Positions 25,183 through 35,520 are shown, numbered from the stretch's first letter. The stretch: 64,000 bases of DNA from Oceanobacillus jeddahensis (GCF_000750635.1 NZ_CCDM010000005.1:186001-250000); one strand, 5' to 3'. Translations and numbers: made by a program. Notes: generated from the sequence alone by a model not told the origin.

Positions 25183-26775
25183 ATGAATAAATTTTATTTG
25201 GCATTTTTTATGAGTATCATTGCGTCCGTTTTGATATTGGCCGGTTGTGCAAGTGAACCAAATGAGTCAGAGGGAGGTTCGGAAGATAGTGGAGAATTTC
25301 AGGAAGGCGGGGATTTAGTAATTGCTACGATTTCAGATGCAGTTTCTTTAGATCCTGGTGCTGTAAACGATGTACCTTCTTTTGATGTACAGTATAATAT
25401 TTTTGAAAAACTGGTAAAGCATGATGAGGATATGAACTTAGTTCCAAGTTTAGCTACAGAATGGGAACAAGTGGATGACACAACTTGGGAATTTAAATTA
25501 CAGGAAGGAGTAACCTTCCATGACGGTGAGCCTTTTAATGCAGAGGCAGTAAAAGTGAATGTGGAAAGAATGATGGACCCGGAGGTGGGTTATCCAACTG
25601 CAAATATGGTTGAAATGATTGAAGAGGTTGAGGTAATCGATGATTATACCATTCAAATTAAAACAGAGTATCCTTTCCCTGGATTGCCATCTAATTTAGG
25701 ACATTCAATGGGATCCATTATCTCTCCAAAACAAATTGAAGAAGATTATGCGGCAATGGAAGATGGAGAAAGTCCAGGATCTGTCATCAATGCACATCCG
25801 ATAGGAACCGGTTATTTTAAATTTGATGAGTGGGCCTCAGGTCAACATATTCGTCTTGTCAAAAATGAAGACTATTGGGATGGTGAAGCGAATCTTGATT
25901 CCGTAACGTTTAAAGTAGTTCCTGAAGATTTAACAAGATTAGCAGAATTACAGACAGGAGATTCTCATATTTCTAATCCACTGAGTTCTTCTGATATTGA
26001 TCAAATTGAACAATCAGAAGATTTGGAAATGTACCAGCAAAGTAGTGTCTCTTTAGATTACATTGGATTCAATACGGAGAAAGAACCATTTGATGATAAG
26101 CGTGTCAGACAGGCAGTTTCGATGGCTCTAGATAAAGAGCAAATAATTGATGGTGTTGTAAATGGTTATGCAGAAAAAGCAATAGGACCACTTTCTCCAG
26201 GGGTATTTGGTTATGATGAAAACTTAGAAGGCTTAGAATATGACGTTGAAGCTGCAAAAGAACTCTTGGCAGAAGCAGGTTATCCTGATGGCTTTTCAAC
26301 AACGCTTTGGACCAATGAAACCCGTGAGCGTGTAGATATTGCTACAAATGCGCAAGCACAGTTACAAGAAATTGGAATTGAGGTTAACATTGAAATGCTT
26401 GAGTGGGGAGCATATCTCGAGCAGATCGGTAACGGGGAGCATGATATGTTTATTCTAGGCTGGTCGAATAGTACGGCTGATGCTGATCTTGGATTGGCTC
26501 CATTATTCCATACGGATAATTTAGGAGAGCCTGGTAACCGTACTTTTATTCAGAATGAGGAGTTAGACGAATTATTGGATGCAGGGCGTCAAGAAGTAGA
26601 GGAAGAAGAGAGGTTAAACATCTACAGCGAAGCACAGGAATTATTAGTAGAAGAAGCACCGATGTATTATATTATGCATAAAGACTATCTTGTTGCACAA
26701 AGAACAGAAGTTCAAAACTTAGAAATGCTGCCTACAAAAATGCTTCTGTTAAAAGATGTTTATTTAGAACAATAA
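25183..26775 (+). CDS. Peptide ABC transporter substrate-binding lipoprotein (SBP family 5)
   Basis: About 530 residues. The signal peptide ends at the lipobox LAGCAS (cysteine about residue 22) and an acidic linker follows. SBP-5 (OppA/DppA/GsiB) landmarks are the opening GDLVIATISDAVSLDPG, FKLQEGVTFHDGEPFNAEAVK and DKRVRQAVSMALDKEQI. Permease and ATPase genes are not adjacent, so it must share a transporter encoded elsewhere. Start at ATG 25183, preceded by AGGAGG. Neighbours suggest di- or oligopeptide uptake; glutathione or nickel complexes are other options in this family. Confidence 0.87.
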   Translation: MNKFYLAFFMSIIASVLILAGCASEPNESEGGSEDSGEFQEGGDLVIATISDAVSLDPGAVNDVPSFDVQYNIFEKLVKHDEDMNLVPSLATEWEQVDDTTWEFKLQEGVTFHDGEPFNAEAVKVNVERMMDPEVGYPTANMVEMIEEVEVIDDYTIQIKTEYPFPGLPSNLGHSMGSIISPKQIEEDYAAMEDGESPGSVINAHPIGTGYFKFDEWASGQHIRLVKNEDYWDGEANLDSVTFKVVPEDLTRLAELQTGDSHISNPLSSSDIDQIEQSEDLEMYQQSSVSLDYIGFNTEKEPFDDKRVRQAVSMALDKEQIIDGVVNGYAEKAIGPLSPGVFGYDENLEGLEYDVEAAKELLAEAGYPDGFSTTLWTNETRERVDIATNAQAQLQEIGIEVNIEMLEWGAYLEQIGNGEHDMFILGWSNSTADADLGLAPLFHTDNLGEPGNRTFIQNEELDELLDAGRQEVEEEERLNIYSEAQELLVEEAPMYYIMHKDYLVAQRTEVQNLEMLPTKMLLLKDVYLEQ

Positions 26776-26796
26776 GTATAAATAATTTTTAAGATG

Positions 26797-26836
26797 AGAG
26801 CAGCTGCTAAACCTTAGCGGCAGCTCTATCTTTTTT
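26797..26836 (+). terminator. Terminator of the peptide-binding protein gene
   Basis: AGAGC-AG-CTGCTAA pairs with TTAGC-G-GCAGCTCT, followed shortly by TTTTTTT. Confidence 0.78.
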
Positions 26837-26988
26837 TACACGATAGATAAATATGGAATCTGGAAAACTTCTTTAGACAGAGCGGGCAATTGTAATCTCA
26901 TAAAGGTTAATCTTAGACCATTTTAATGCTAGCTTGTCACGGACCCAAGCAACAACCGATACATTTCATCCATGGAAGGAGGAAAACA

Positions 26989-28278
26989 ATGCTTCAAGAA
27001 TTACAACAATTTGCTGTTGATACACGTAGAAAATTTCACACAGTTCCAGAAGCAGGCTTTACCGAGTTTATTACGACCTTTGAAATTTATCAATTGCTTC
27101 AAAATTTATCATTTCATTTATACATTGGGAAAGAGATAATGGATAGTGATGAACGTATGGGACTCCCAAAGCCGGAGGAAATAGAAGCAAGTAAAGAGAG
27201 AGCTTTAGCATATGGAGTCCCTGAAGCTTTTGTAGAAAAACTTGATGGCGGTCATACAGGGGTAGTTGCTGTATTAGACACTGGCAGAATAGGCCCGCAT
27301 ATAGCATTGCGATACGATATTGATGGACTGCCTATTATTGAGTCAGATGAAGAAGGACATGCACCATTTGATGAAGGGTTTCGGTCAAAACATTCACAAG
27401 AAATGCATGCGTGTGGACATGATGGACATATCAGTATTGGACTTGCCGCAGCAAAATACATCGATGCGAATAAGGAAAAACTGACAGGGAAATTCACAAT
27501 TATCTTTCAACCGGCTGAAGAAGGATTAAGAGGAGCAAATAGTATCGTGCAAAAAGGCTGGCTTGATAAGGTGGATTATTTTATGAGCGGCCATCTAGGC
27601 ATCAATGCTTTGCAAGCAGGCAGTGTAGCAGCGACAGCTAATCAAATATTAGCCAGCACCAAATTTGATGTAACCTTCAAAGGGAAATCTGCACATGCTG
27701 GTGTAGAACCAAATGAAGGGAAAAATGCATTAAATGCTGCTGCTACAGCTCTTCTCCAGTTAAATGCTATTTCCCGGCATAGGGACGGCGCGACAAGAAT
27801 AAATGTAGGTCATTTATCTGGCGGAAGCGGGCGGAATGTGATTGCGGATGAAGCTGTGATGTTGGTGGAAACACGGGGAGAGACAACGGAATTAAATCAA
27901 TATATGCATCAAGAAGCAGAGAGAATTATCCAAGCATCCGCTGCAATGTATGATATCGAATCGAATATCTCATTTATGGGACAAGGTTTAGGGACAGTAT
28001 GTGATGAAGCATGGATTGATATTGTGAAGGAGGCCTGTCAAAACAATTCTGATGTAAAAGAAGTCTATGATGTGCTTCCCTTAAAAGCTTCCGAGGATGT
28101 GTCATATATGATGGACCATGTTCAGAAAAATGGTGGTCTTGCCACGTATATGATTTTTCCAAGTCCGTTGCCTGCCGGTCATCATCATCCGCAATTTGAT
28201 ATCGATGAAGAAGCTATCCGGACTGCTGTATCAGTATATATCGATGTTATACATTATTTGCAGCCTACGATAAATTAA
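26989..28278 (+). CDS. M20-family amidohydrolase (AbgB-like)
   Basis: About 429 residues. The zinc-binding motif MHACGHDGH, FQPAEEGLRGA with the catalytic glutamates, the dimerisation segment FKGKSAHAGVEPNEGKNAL and the final histidine HHHPQFDID are all intact. It belongs to the aminobenzoyl-glutamate hydrolase (AbgA/AbgB) branch, which cleaves N-acyl amino acids. Start at ATG 26989 eight bases after GGAGG. It lies after a terminator but close to the peptide-uptake genes, suggesting a final amide-cleaving step. Confidence 0.85.
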   Translation: MLQELQQFAVDTRRKFHTVPEAGFTEFITTFEIYQLLQNLSFHLYIGKEIMDSDERMGLPKPEEIEASKERALAYGVPEAFVEKLDGGHTGVVAVLDTGRIGPHIALRYDIDGLPIIESDEEGHAPFDEGFRSKHSQEMHACGHDGHISIGLAAAKYIDANKEKLTGKFTIIFQPAEEGLRGANSIVQKGWLDKVDYFMSGHLGINALQAGSVAATANQILASTKFDVTFKGKSAHAGVEPNEGKNALNAAATALLQLNAISRHRDGATRINVGHLSGGSGRNVIADEAVMLVETRGETTELNQYMHQEAERIIQASAAMYDIESNISFMGQGLGTVCDEAWIDIVKEACQNNSDVKEVYDVLPLKASEDVSYMMDHVQKNGGLATYMIFPSPLPAGHHHPQFDIDEEAIRTAVSVYIDVIHYLQPTIN

Positions 28279-28642
28279 TGTTTCTCTGGACACAATTGTA
28301 TGTGCTGCTTCTATTTAGATGAGGAGTGAGTATAAGTTGCTATCAAAATTTTATCAAATATGGACTATACCAATGAAGGACATGGTTTATCGAACTATAT
28401 AAACTGTACCTGCCTGCCTCAATAAGATGAACGAATTCGTTGAAATATAAATGGTTCTAAGATAGAATCCCCTGATGTAGGTCTTTTATAAAAACTAGAA
28501 GCCGGCACCGTTTTGTGGTGATTTTAGAAATAATTAAACTGCAGTAAATGTCGTGTGATGTTCTGCCAATTACAAATTACCATAAGAATAATAGTTTAAA
28601 ACTATTTGGAAAAAGGAATTCTAAAGAAGGGGAGGAGATAGA
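28279..28642. other. Gene-free stretch
   Basis: About 360 bases with frequent stops in all frames. I see no recognisable RNA, repeat or gene remnant; the last 60 bases hold the promoter region and the GGGGAGGAG ribosome-binding site of the next gene. Confidence 0.6.
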
Positions 28643-29044
28643 ATGAAAAAAATACTACAAATGACCGGAATCTTATTTGTTTTATTTATTGTCAGTGCTT
28701 GTCAATCAAACACAGAGCAAGAGGTAGATAATAATACGGATGAAAGCCAAGACACTGCGGAAGAGAATGAATCAGATGTAACTGGTGAAGTTTCTGAAGA
28801 ACCAGAAGAGGCATCTGGTGGAGATACATCCTATGAATATGAAGAACAAGAAGTTATTGGAGAACAGATTGCAGAAGGCGAATACGATATTGTTGTTGAA
28901 ACAGATAACCCGGGAACACGAGTTATGTTTTATGAAATTGATGGAGAGAAATACTATAAAACGGTTTTTGTCAAAAATGATAACCGCTTAAAAATCATTG
29001 ATATTCAAAACGATAATGGTCAAATCTATAATGATACAATTTAA
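28643..29044 (+). CDS. Small acidic lipoprotein of unknown function
   Basis: A 133-residue protein with a signal peptide ending in IVSACQS, a lipobox with the cysteine at about residue 20. A very acidic Glu/Asp/Ser-rich linker follows (about residues 22-75), then a compact beta-rich C-terminal part (IAEGEYDIVVETDNPGTRV onwards). I do not recognise the C-terminal domain. It is anchored on the outer face of the membrane. Single gene with a strong terminator. Confidence 0.7.
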   Translation: MKKILQMTGILFVLFIVSACQSNTEQEVDNNTDESQDTAEENESDVTGEVSEEPEEASGGDTSYEYEEQEVIGEQIAEGEYDIVVETDNPGTRVMFYEIDGEKYYKTVFVKNDNRLKIIDIQNDNGQIYNDTI

Positions 29045-29082
29045 AAAAGTGCAAGCGTCTCCCATTAACGCTTGCACTTTTT
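29044..29082. terminator. Bidirectional terminator between the lipoprotein gene and thrB
   Basis: AAAAAGTGCAAGCG pairs with CGCTTGCACTTTTT, suiting both convergent genes. Confidence 0.9.
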
Positions 29083-29090
29083 GCCTCTTA

Positions 29091-29975
29091 CTATCTATTC
29101 TGCGAAACTGAAACCCCTTTTGTATCAATTTCTAAAAGCTTCACTTGATAACCTTCAAGCTGCTTGACCATTTTTTCTTTCACGGTACTTCCATTCCCTT
29201 TAGGGACAAAAGAAAGCATAGTTGGTCCAGCGCCGCTCAAGGCTGTACCAAATGCACCAAACGCTTTTGCTTTTTCACGGATAACATCAAAATTGGAAAT
29301 AAGTTCTTTACGAAAAGGCTCGTGAAATAAATCATTTTCAAGCATTTTTCCAAACAATACATAGTCTTTGGAGTAGAGTGCAGCGACAATCAAATTACTC
29401 ATTGCACTCGCTCTTGCTGCATAATTTCGCTCATATGTATCTGGCAGACAATCTCTGGCAACTTCTGTTTTTAACTCTACTTTCGGGATATATGCAATTA
29501 AATCTAATTCGATGTCATTTAATTGGGCAGAAGGAATGTCATCTTCAAGCATCGTGGAAATTGTTAATCCTCCAAATAAAGCTGGGGCAATGTTATCTGG
29601 ATGGCCTTCGATTTCGGTTCCAAATGCCAGTTTCTGATCATCTGTTAATTGAAGATTTCCCAGCTGATTTGCCAGTTCAATTCCTGCAACAATTGCGGAG
29701 GCACTGCTGCCGAGTCCTCTTGCTAGTGGAATTTCACTCGTCTCTTGTACTTTACAAGGAGGGAGGGTCACTCCATATCGTTTTGCTACCTGCTTCGAAA
29801 TATTCCAAATAAAATGATTTTCCTCTGATTCCGTAGAACCGTGTGCGAAAAATGCAGGTTGATCTGAATCTTCAACGTCCAAATGAATATACAGACCTAA
29901 TGCAAGGCCCATAGAATCAAATCCAGGGCCTAGATTAGCACTGCTTGCTGGTACAGAGATGCGAAACAGCATCAT
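29091..29975 (-). CDS. thrB: Homoserine kinase
   Basis: A 294-residue GHMP kinase phosphorylating L-homoserine with ATP, the fourth step from aspartate to threonine. The ATP loop is [14 protein letters not shown], the N-terminal substrate part [16 protein letters not shown], and motif 3 [17 protein letters not shown]. The start codon overlaps the thrC stop (ATGA), so translation is coupled. Last gene of the hom-thrC-thrB operon, as in B. subtilis. Confidence 0.95.
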   Translation of the reverse strand: MMLFRISVPASSANLGPGFDSMGLALGLYIHLDVEDSDQPAFFAHGSTESEENHFIWNISKQVAKRYGVTLPPCKVQETSEIPLARGLGSSASAIVAGIELANQLGNLQLTDDQKLAFGTEIEGHPDNIAPALFGGLTISTMLEDDIPSAQLNDIELDLIAYIPKVELKTEVARDCLPDTYERNYAARASAMSNLIVAALYSKDYVLFGKMLENDLFHEPFRKELISNFDVIREKAKAFGAFGTALSGAGPTMLSFVPKGNGSTVKEKMVKQLEGYQVKLLEIDTKGVSVSQNR

Positions 29976-31033
29976 GATGTAATCATCTTCTCTAAATAGT
30001 CAAGGATGGCATCCTCGTCATTTGGAAGTGTTACAGGGTCAATCGTTAATTGGTCAATAGCTGTTTGCGGATCTTTTAATCCATTTCCTGTCAACACTGC
30101 AACAACCTTACTGCCCATAGGAATGTTGCCTGCTTTCACCTGTTGGATGACACCGGCGATGGAAGCAGCGGATCCTGGTTCTGCAAAAACACCTTCTTTA
30201 CGGGGAAGAAGCTTAAATGCCGAAACAATTTCCTCATCGGTGACAGAACCAATCATTCCGTCTGATTCTAGTCTAGCTTGGACTGCTAAATCCCAGCTTG
30301 CAGGATTACCAATTCGAATAGCTGTTGCCACCGTTTCCGGCTCTTCAACCACTTCATCTCTAACAATTGCCGCTGCTCCTTCTGCTTCAAAACCGAACAT
30401 TTTAGGAAGAGCTGTTCCTTTCGATTGATGATACTCTTTAAAGCCTTTCCAGTAGGCACTGATATTACCTGCGTTACCTACAGGGATTGCTAAGACATCA
30501 GGAGCTCCCCCTAATTGGTCACAAACTTCAAATGCAGCTGTTTTTTGGCCTTCTAAACGATAAGGGTTAACCGAGTTAACTAGAGTAATAGGTGATTTTT
30601 TGCTAATCTCGCGGACAAGCTGCAGTGCTTGGTCAAAGTTACCTTCAATTTCAACAATTTCAGCTCCGTACATTACAGCCTGAGCTAACTTTCCAAGAGC
30701 AACTTTTCCTTTTGGAATAACAATAATAGCACGGATACCTGCACGGGCTGCATAAGCAGCAGCAGCAGCAGATGTATTTCCGGTGGAAGCACAAATAACC
30801 GAGTTTGAGCCTTCTTCAATTGCTTTTGCAACAGCCATCACCATTCCACGGTCTTTAAATGAACCAGTCGGGTTTAATCCTTCAAATTTTCCGTACAATT
30901 CAATCCCCAATTCTTTTGATAGATTTGGAAAATGAAAAAGTGGTGTATTACCTTCTAATAATGATAAAGCCGGGGTATTATCTGTGACAGGGAGTAAATC
31001 ACGATATTCTTCAATTAACCCTTTCCAAGCCAT
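29972..31033 (-). CDS. thrC: Threonine synthase
   Basis: About 353 residues, PLP-dependent, converting O-phosphohomoserine to threonine. The PLP lysine lies in [12 protein letters not shown], phosphate-binding residues in [19 protein letters not shown] and [11 protein letters not shown]. The short form matches Gram-positive ThrC. The ATG at 31033 is favoured because AAGGAG directly abuts the earlier in-frame ATG, leaving it no spacing. One base separates it from the hom stop codon. Confidence 0.95.
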   Translation of the reverse strand: MAWKGLIEEYRDLLPVTDNTPALSLLEGNTPLFHFPNLSKELGIELYGKFEGLNPTGSFKDRGMVMAVAKAIEEGSNSVICASTGNTSAAAAAYAARAGIRAIIVIPKGKVALGKLAQAVMYGAEIVEIEGNFDQALQLVREISKKSPITLVNSVNPYRLEGQKTAAFEVCDQLGGAPDVLAIPVGNAGNISAYWKGFKEYHQSKGTALPKMFGFEAEGAAAIVRDEVVEEPETVATAIRIGNPASWDLAVQARLESDGMIGSVTDEEIVSAFKLLPRKEGVFAEPGSAASIAGVIQQVKAGNIPMGSKVVAVLTGNGLKDPQTAIDQLTIDPVTLPNDEDAILDYLEKMITS

Positions 31034-31034
31034 C

Positions 31035-32330
31035 TTACGCATCTCCTTCTACTCTATAATAACTTTTTATTTCATTTACAGCATCAAATGATTCTAGTTG
31101 ATTCAGTACCTGTTCAAACTGGAAGAACGGTGTATCATGTGTAACCAAAACGATTTCTGCAGAGTCTGTTTCATCCACAGGTGTCTGCAAAATGCGTTGG
31201 AAGCTAATGTCCTGTGAATGAAAAATTGATGAAATTTCTGAGAAAACCCCAGTCTTATCTTCTACACATAAGCGGACATAAAACTGACCATGTTGTTTAT
31301 TCTTAGGTCGCAGTGTTTTTGGAAATTGCATGTCGTTTGACTGCTTTCCTGATACACCTAAGCGCATGGCTTTAATAGCTGCGACTACGTCCGATAAAAT
31401 TGCTGTTGCAGTTGGCAAGCTCCCGGCACCAGGACCATAAAACATGGTTTCACCAACGGCTTCTCCATAAACATAGACAGCGTTATATTCATTTTTAACA
31501 CTAGCCAGTGGATGATTTTTTGCTAGTAGAGTAGGCTCTACACTTATTTCTAATTCATGATCGAAAAAGTTGGCAAAACCGATAAGCTTCATGGTATATC
31601 CTAGCTGTGTGGCATAGCGAAGATCTTTTAAATCAATACCATGAATTCCTTCTACTTCAACATCTTGTAAATCGACAGGTGTAGAAAAGGCTAAACGACC
31701 AAGAATTGCCATCTTTCGAGCTGCATCTAAACCTTCTACATCAGAGGTAGGGTCTGCTTCTGCAAAGCCCAGACGCTGCGCTTCTGCAAGTGCATCTTCA
31801 TATTTTACGCCTTCTTCATCCATTTTTGTCAAAATATAATTGGTCGTTCCGTTAACAATTCCCATGATTTTTTGAATATGGTCAGAAGACAATCCTTCAT
31901 TAATTCCACGTAGTATAGGGATACCGCCAGCAACACTTGCTTCATAATAAAAATCACACTTATTTTTGACTGCGGCCTCTTGGAGTTCAGGACCATAAAC
32001 AGCCACTAAATCTTTATTCGCTGAAACAATGTGTTTCTTATTAGAGAAAGCCTTTAAAATATATTCTTTTGTATGATCAATACCGCCCATTACTTCAATA
32101 ATAAGATCAATTTCTGGATTTTCAAGAACATCATCGGGATTTGTTGTTAAAATCGTTTGATCGACATCTATATCTCGTGCTTTTTCCATATTACGCACAA
32201 GTGCTTTAACAACTTCGACTTTACAGCCTAATTGATGTGCTAATTTTTCTTGATGGTCTTCAATCAGGTGAATAACTCCTGATCCCACAACACCAAGACC
32301 TAATAGACCTACTGAAACTTTCTCTTCCAT
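31035..32330 (-). CDS. hom: Homoserine dehydrogenase
   Basis: A 431-residue protein. The NAD(P) site is [15 protein letters not shown], the catalytic core contains [12 protein letters not shown] and [14 protein letters not shown] with the catalytic lysine region, and the C-terminal ACT domain (about residues 350-425, [19 protein letters not shown]) gives threonine feedback. It reduces aspartate semialdehyde to homoserine and is first in the operon. I looked for a T-box leader and found none, so control is probably by a DNA-binding regulator. Confidence 0.95.
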   Translation of the reverse strand: MEEKVSVGLLGLGVVGSGVIHLIEDHQEKLAHQLGCKVEVVKALVRNMEKARDIDVDQTILTTNPDDVLENPEIDLIIEVMGGIDHTKEYILKAFSNKKHIVSANKDLVAVYGPELQEAAVKNKCDFYYEASVAGGIPILRGINEGLSSDHIQKIMGIVNGTTNYILTKMDEEGVKYEDALAEAQRLGFAEADPTSDVEGLDAARKMAILGRLAFSTPVDLQDVEVEGIHGIDLKDLRYATQLGYTMKLIGFANFFDHELEISVEPTLLAKNHPLASVKNEYNAVYVYGEAVGETMFYGPGAGSLPTATAILSDVVAAIKAMRLGVSGKQSNDMQFPKTLRPKNKQHGQFYVRLCVEDKTGVFSEISSIFHSQDISFQRILQTPVDETDSAEIVLVTHDTPFFQFEQVLNQLESFDAVNEIKSYYRVEGDA

Positions 32331-32544
32331 CTAACCACCTCTACGCTTCCTATTGTATATTGAATTTATTTAAACATGAAACGGGAAGTAAGGCAATAGC
32401 GAATTTTTAGAATAGATTAGCGTTTTTAAATGTAATCGTTTTCCTAAGGCGTGATAATAAGGTACGTAAATAAATCGTCACATTTTGAAATGATTTTAAA
32501 AGCTTAGCTTAAGCAGCTGGGTACGTTTCCATTATTATTTCATA

Positions 32545-32826
32545 CAATAAAGTGAAACTTTATTCAGGGAGGGTCATTTCATCCCGCACTGGATAAGGTA
32601 CAAAGGCTAAGTACGCAACGTCGTGGTGGTATTGCAGTTACTCGTTCCATCGAAAAGCGTTGTCTCGGGAGACTTTATGACCTGCCCCCTGTTGGCTGGA
32701 ACAAATCGGGCTGTTGCTGACTGTTGGATCTACCACTTCAAATTTTCGAGTTCCCTCTATTTTTTAAGTGGGAGCCTTACAAAGCCTTTCGATGGGGCGA
32801 GTAATCGCAGCCCCAGCCCCAGTTCC
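32545..32826. repeat. Scattered family A and B repeat modules
   Basis: A gene-free stretch between hom and a small membrane-protein gene. It has a diverged family B module (AATAAAGTGAAACTTTATT, itself palindromic, near 32545), an inverted family A unit (32633-32655), AAGTGGGAG and a direct family A unit (32785-32809) followed by GCCCCAGCCCCAG. Confidence 0.65.
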
Positions 32827-32866
32827 AGTCGGTTATACTGCGATAAATAAAAAGGAGATGAAAACG

Positions 32867-33067
32867 ATGCGGATTTATCATCTTGGAGCATTGTTTATTG
32901 TTTTCATAACCTTAGGCATAAGCATTGGTTATAGCATTGGCAGAACAGAAATTTTTGCATTGGTCGGTTTTATATTGGGAATGTTTCCTATTGTGATTTA
33001 TAGAAGAGCTGTGATCAAAAAGGAGATAATTTTACAGGATAAGAAGAATAAAACCTCGTGTACTTGA
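32867..33067 (+). CDS. Small two-helix membrane protein
   Basis: A 66-residue protein with two hydrophobic segments (HLGALFIVFITLGISIGY and IFALVGFILGMFPIVIY) separated by a short GRTE turn and ending in a basic tail. Start at ATG 32867 with AAAAAGGAG upstream. No family recognised. It stands alone. Confidence 0.55.
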   Translation: MRIYHLGALFIVFITLGISIGYSIGRTEIFALVGFILGMFPIVIYRRAVIKKEIILQDKKNKTSCT

Positions 33068-33103
33068 AAGAGTAACTCTTTCTATTACAAAAGCAATGAA
33101 TGA

Positions 33104-33161
33104 AAGATTCCGGTGTTCGAAAGTTAGAAGAACAAATATAACTTTCGAACACCGGAATCTT
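33104..33161. repeat. Perfect 23-base inverted repeat
   Basis: 33104-33126 is exactly complementary to 33139-33161 around a 12-base loop, with the GC-rich part CCGGTGTTCGAAAG in the stem. Neither side has a proper T run, so it is not an ordinary terminator although it lies between two convergent genes. Confidence 0.85.
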
Positions 33162-33238
33162 GTAAAGTCATTTTATGCAGTTTATCTATTATGGGCGGAA
33201 CCATATAAATTCTGTTTTAAAGAGTTGTGTTTTATCGC

Positions 33239-34402
33239 TTAATCTGCCTTAACTTGCGGTCGTTTATATCCCTTTAGTGCTATTAATGCTGTGATCAGAC
33301 CTAAGAAGACAATTGCTCCACCAACATAGGCGTTCTTATCAACGCTAGCCTGTTCAATAACAATACTTCCTGCGAAAGACCCTACTGCAATACCTAAATG
33401 TAAAGCAGAATTATTTAGACTAACTAAAATGCTCGAATTTTGTGGAGATGTTTCAATCAAATAACTTTGAACTGGCGGCGATACCGCCCAGCTGAGCATG
33501 CCCCACAGGATAAGCACAACAAGAAATAATACAACGTGGAACGATGAAATGGGGATAATTAAAATCGTAGCCACAAATAAAATAATTGCAGTAAGGATGG
33601 TCTTTTTCGGTCCAAATAAATCGGACAATGTTCCGCCTGTCCCGCCGCCGCTGACAGCAGAGATACCAAATATCATATAAATGGCACTTAACCAAACACC
33701 GTCTAATTCCATAAAGTCCTTTACAAATGGGTTCAAATAGCCGTATAACGTTGTATGTCCTGCTAATACAAAGAAAGTCGTCAACAGTATAAAAAGAACT
33801 TTTGGATTCCGGATCATTTTCAGCTGTGTGGTTAACGGCAAGGGCTTTTCTGCAGAAGGAATACGCTGCATAAAGAAATGAACACATATAATGGAAGCAA
33901 CCGTTAAGAAGGAGATGAGCACAAATGGTGCACGCCAGCCGAATGATTCTCCAAGTATTAAACCAAATGGAATTCCGAACACCAGCGATCCACTTACTCC
34001 CATACTTACAATCCCGATAGCACGTCCACGGTAAGCAGGTTTAACAATGGAGGATGCCATCATAATACAAAGTACGATTAGCAAGGAAGCACTCGCTGCA
34101 GAAATAATTCTACTGATAAAAATCATCGTGTAGTTCAAACTAAAAACAGCAAGAATGTTTCCGAATAAGAAGATAAATAATGAAATAATCGTCAGTTTTT
34201 TGCGCTCAACAGGAGCTGTTAAATAAAGTAAAATAGGGGAGGCAACAGCAAAAACCAAAGAGAAAATAGTAATCAATAATCCTGCTTTTCCTAATGAGAC
34301 GCCTAAGTCTGTTGCGACTAGATCGAGAATGCCACCAATAATTAATTCGACCATCCCGACAACAAACGAAATAATCATAAGTAAATATACACCTTTATTC
34401 AT
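33239..34402 (-). CDS. MFS efflux transporter, PbuE (AraJ)-like
   Basis: About 387 residues and 12 membrane segments. The first helix VGMVELIIGGILDLVATDLG, the loop PAYRGRAIGIVSMGVSGS and the second half LAGHTTLYGYLNPFV and ILWGMLSWAVSPPVQSYLIE line up with B. subtilis PbuE, a hypoxanthine/adenine efflux pump of the DHA1 group. The ATG at 34402 follows AAGGCG. PbuE in B. subtilis is under an adenine riboswitch; no purine aptamer is visible here, so the substrate may differ. Confidence 0.8.
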   Translation of the reverse strand: MNKGVYLLMIISFVVGMVELIIGGILDLVATDLGVSLGKAGLLITIFSLVFAVASPILLYLTAPVERKKLTIISLFIFLFGNILAVFSLNYTMIFISRIISAASASLLIVLCIMMASSIVKPAYRGRAIGIVSMGVSGSLVFGIPFGLILGESFGWRAPFVLISFLTVASIICVHFFMQRIPSAEKPLPLTTQLKMIRNPKVLFILLTTFFVLAGHTTLYGYLNPFVKDFMELDGVWLSAIYMIFGISAVSGGGTGGTLSDLFGPKKTILTAIILFVATILIIPISSFHVVLFLVVLILWGMLSWAVSPPVQSYLIETSPQNSSILVSLNNSALHLGIAVGSFAGSIVIEQASVDKNAYVGGAIVFLGLITALIALKGYKRPQVKAD

Positions 34403-34640
34403 AAACAACACGCCTTATCTATAAGTATAACGTCATTAGCGTTTATTATTTTCTAAAAACAGCATGAATAAACACTTGAACGTCTATGTTATAAAACACT
34501 ATTTATCATCTTAGCTTAAAAAGAATAGATAGCACAAGAGTTTTAAGCGAAAATTAATGATAATTCAACACTTTTAAAGGAAAAAAAGAAACTTGTTTGT
34601 TATACTTATATTAATCGCATGAAATAAGGAGGAGTTTTGG

Positions 34641-35462
34641 GTGGGCAATAAAGCAACATTAGAAAAAGATGCAATGAAGGTTTTAAAACAGACGAGCAGA
34701 ACATTTTATATCCCCATTAAACTGTTGAACAAAACGTTGCGGAAAACAGTTGGTTCGGCTTACCTCTGCATGCGCGCTGTTGATGAGATAGAAGACCATG
34801 AGGAGATGGATGCTGAAGCAAAACAGCATTTATTAATGGAGACAAGCCGTTTATTGAAGGAAACTGTATTTAATCGTGAAGCCTATGAGCAGTTAGTAAA
34901 TCCTTTTGAGGAGGATCTTCCAGAGGTGACGTTACGGTTGGCAGACTGGATTGATTTTTGTCCGGATGAAATAGAACAAAAAGTAAAAGGTTCTACAAGT
35001 GAAATGGCAGAAGGAATGGCAAAATGGGTACGGAAAGATTGGAATGTACAGACAAAAGAAGATTTGGACGAGTATACATATTATGTAGCAGGTCTTGTTG
35101 GCGTAATGTTATCTGATATATGGAATTGGTATGATGGAACAGAAACAGACCGCGACCTGGCTATTGGTTATGGCCGAGGATTACAGGCTGTGAATATACT
35201 GCGAAATGTGGACGAAGATGCGGAAAGAGGCGTTGGCTTCTTCCCTGACGACTGGTCTAAAAAAGAAATGTTTGCTTATGCTGAAGCAAATTTACAAAAA
35301 GCAGATGAGTATATGAAACAAATCTCTACAAAAAATATCCTGCTCTTCTGCCGCATCCCGCTGGAACTTGCGCATAAAACCTTAAATGCCTTAAAAAGCG
35401 GAAAAGAAAAAATGTCCAGGGATGAAGTGGAAGAAACCGTTGATAATATTATTAATTCTTAA
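34641..35462 (+). CDS. Squalene/phytoene-synthase-family protein
   Basis: A 273-residue all-helical trans-isoprenyl diphosphate synthase homologue. The opening TSRTFYIPIKLL, first acid motif VDEIED (DxxxD), and second motif region QAVNILRNVDEDAERGVGFFP are clear. In classical CrtM/CrtB/SQS enzymes the second motif begins with Asp (LRDVxED); here it is Asn. B. subtilis YisP is a family member that became a farnesyl diphosphatase, so head-to-head condensation should not be assumed. No carotenoid or hopanoid genes flank it. Start at ATG/GTG region after AAGGAGGAG. Confidence 0.82.
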   Translation: MGNKATLEKDAMKVLKQTSRTFYIPIKLLNKTLRKTVGSAYLCMRAVDEIEDHEEMDAEAKQHLLMETSRLLKETVFNREAYEQLVNPFEEDLPEVTLRLADWIDFCPDEIEQKVKGSTSEMAEGMAKWVRKDWNVQTKEDLDEYTYYVAGLVGVMLSDIWNWYDGTETDRDLAIGYGRGLQAVNILRNVDEDAERGVGFFPDDWSKKEMFAYAEANLQKADEYMKQISTKNILLFCRIPLELAHKTLNALKSGKEKMSRDEVEETVDNIINS

Positions 35463-35489
35463 GGCTTTAAAAATAATATACCTTAAAGG

Positions 35490-35520
35490 AAATCTCGCTA
35501 TAATTTGCGAGATTTTTTTA
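35490..35520 (+). terminator. Terminator of the synthase-like gene
   Basis: AAATCTCGC pairs with GCGAGATTT, followed by TTTTTATTTTT. Confidence 0.88.

Noticed and set aside
28279..28642. Possible decayed gene upstream of the small lipoprotein
   Set aside because: Short runs of plausible codons occur, but no family could be recognised and stops are frequent in every frame.
32331..32560. Possible T-box leader before hom
   Set aside because: Neither the AGGGTGGNACCGCG core nor a specifier stem was found on the minus strand.
34403..34640. Possible adenine riboswitch before the PbuE-like gene
   Set aside because: No TATA...TA stem P1 with the conserved loop sequences of purine aptamers is visible.
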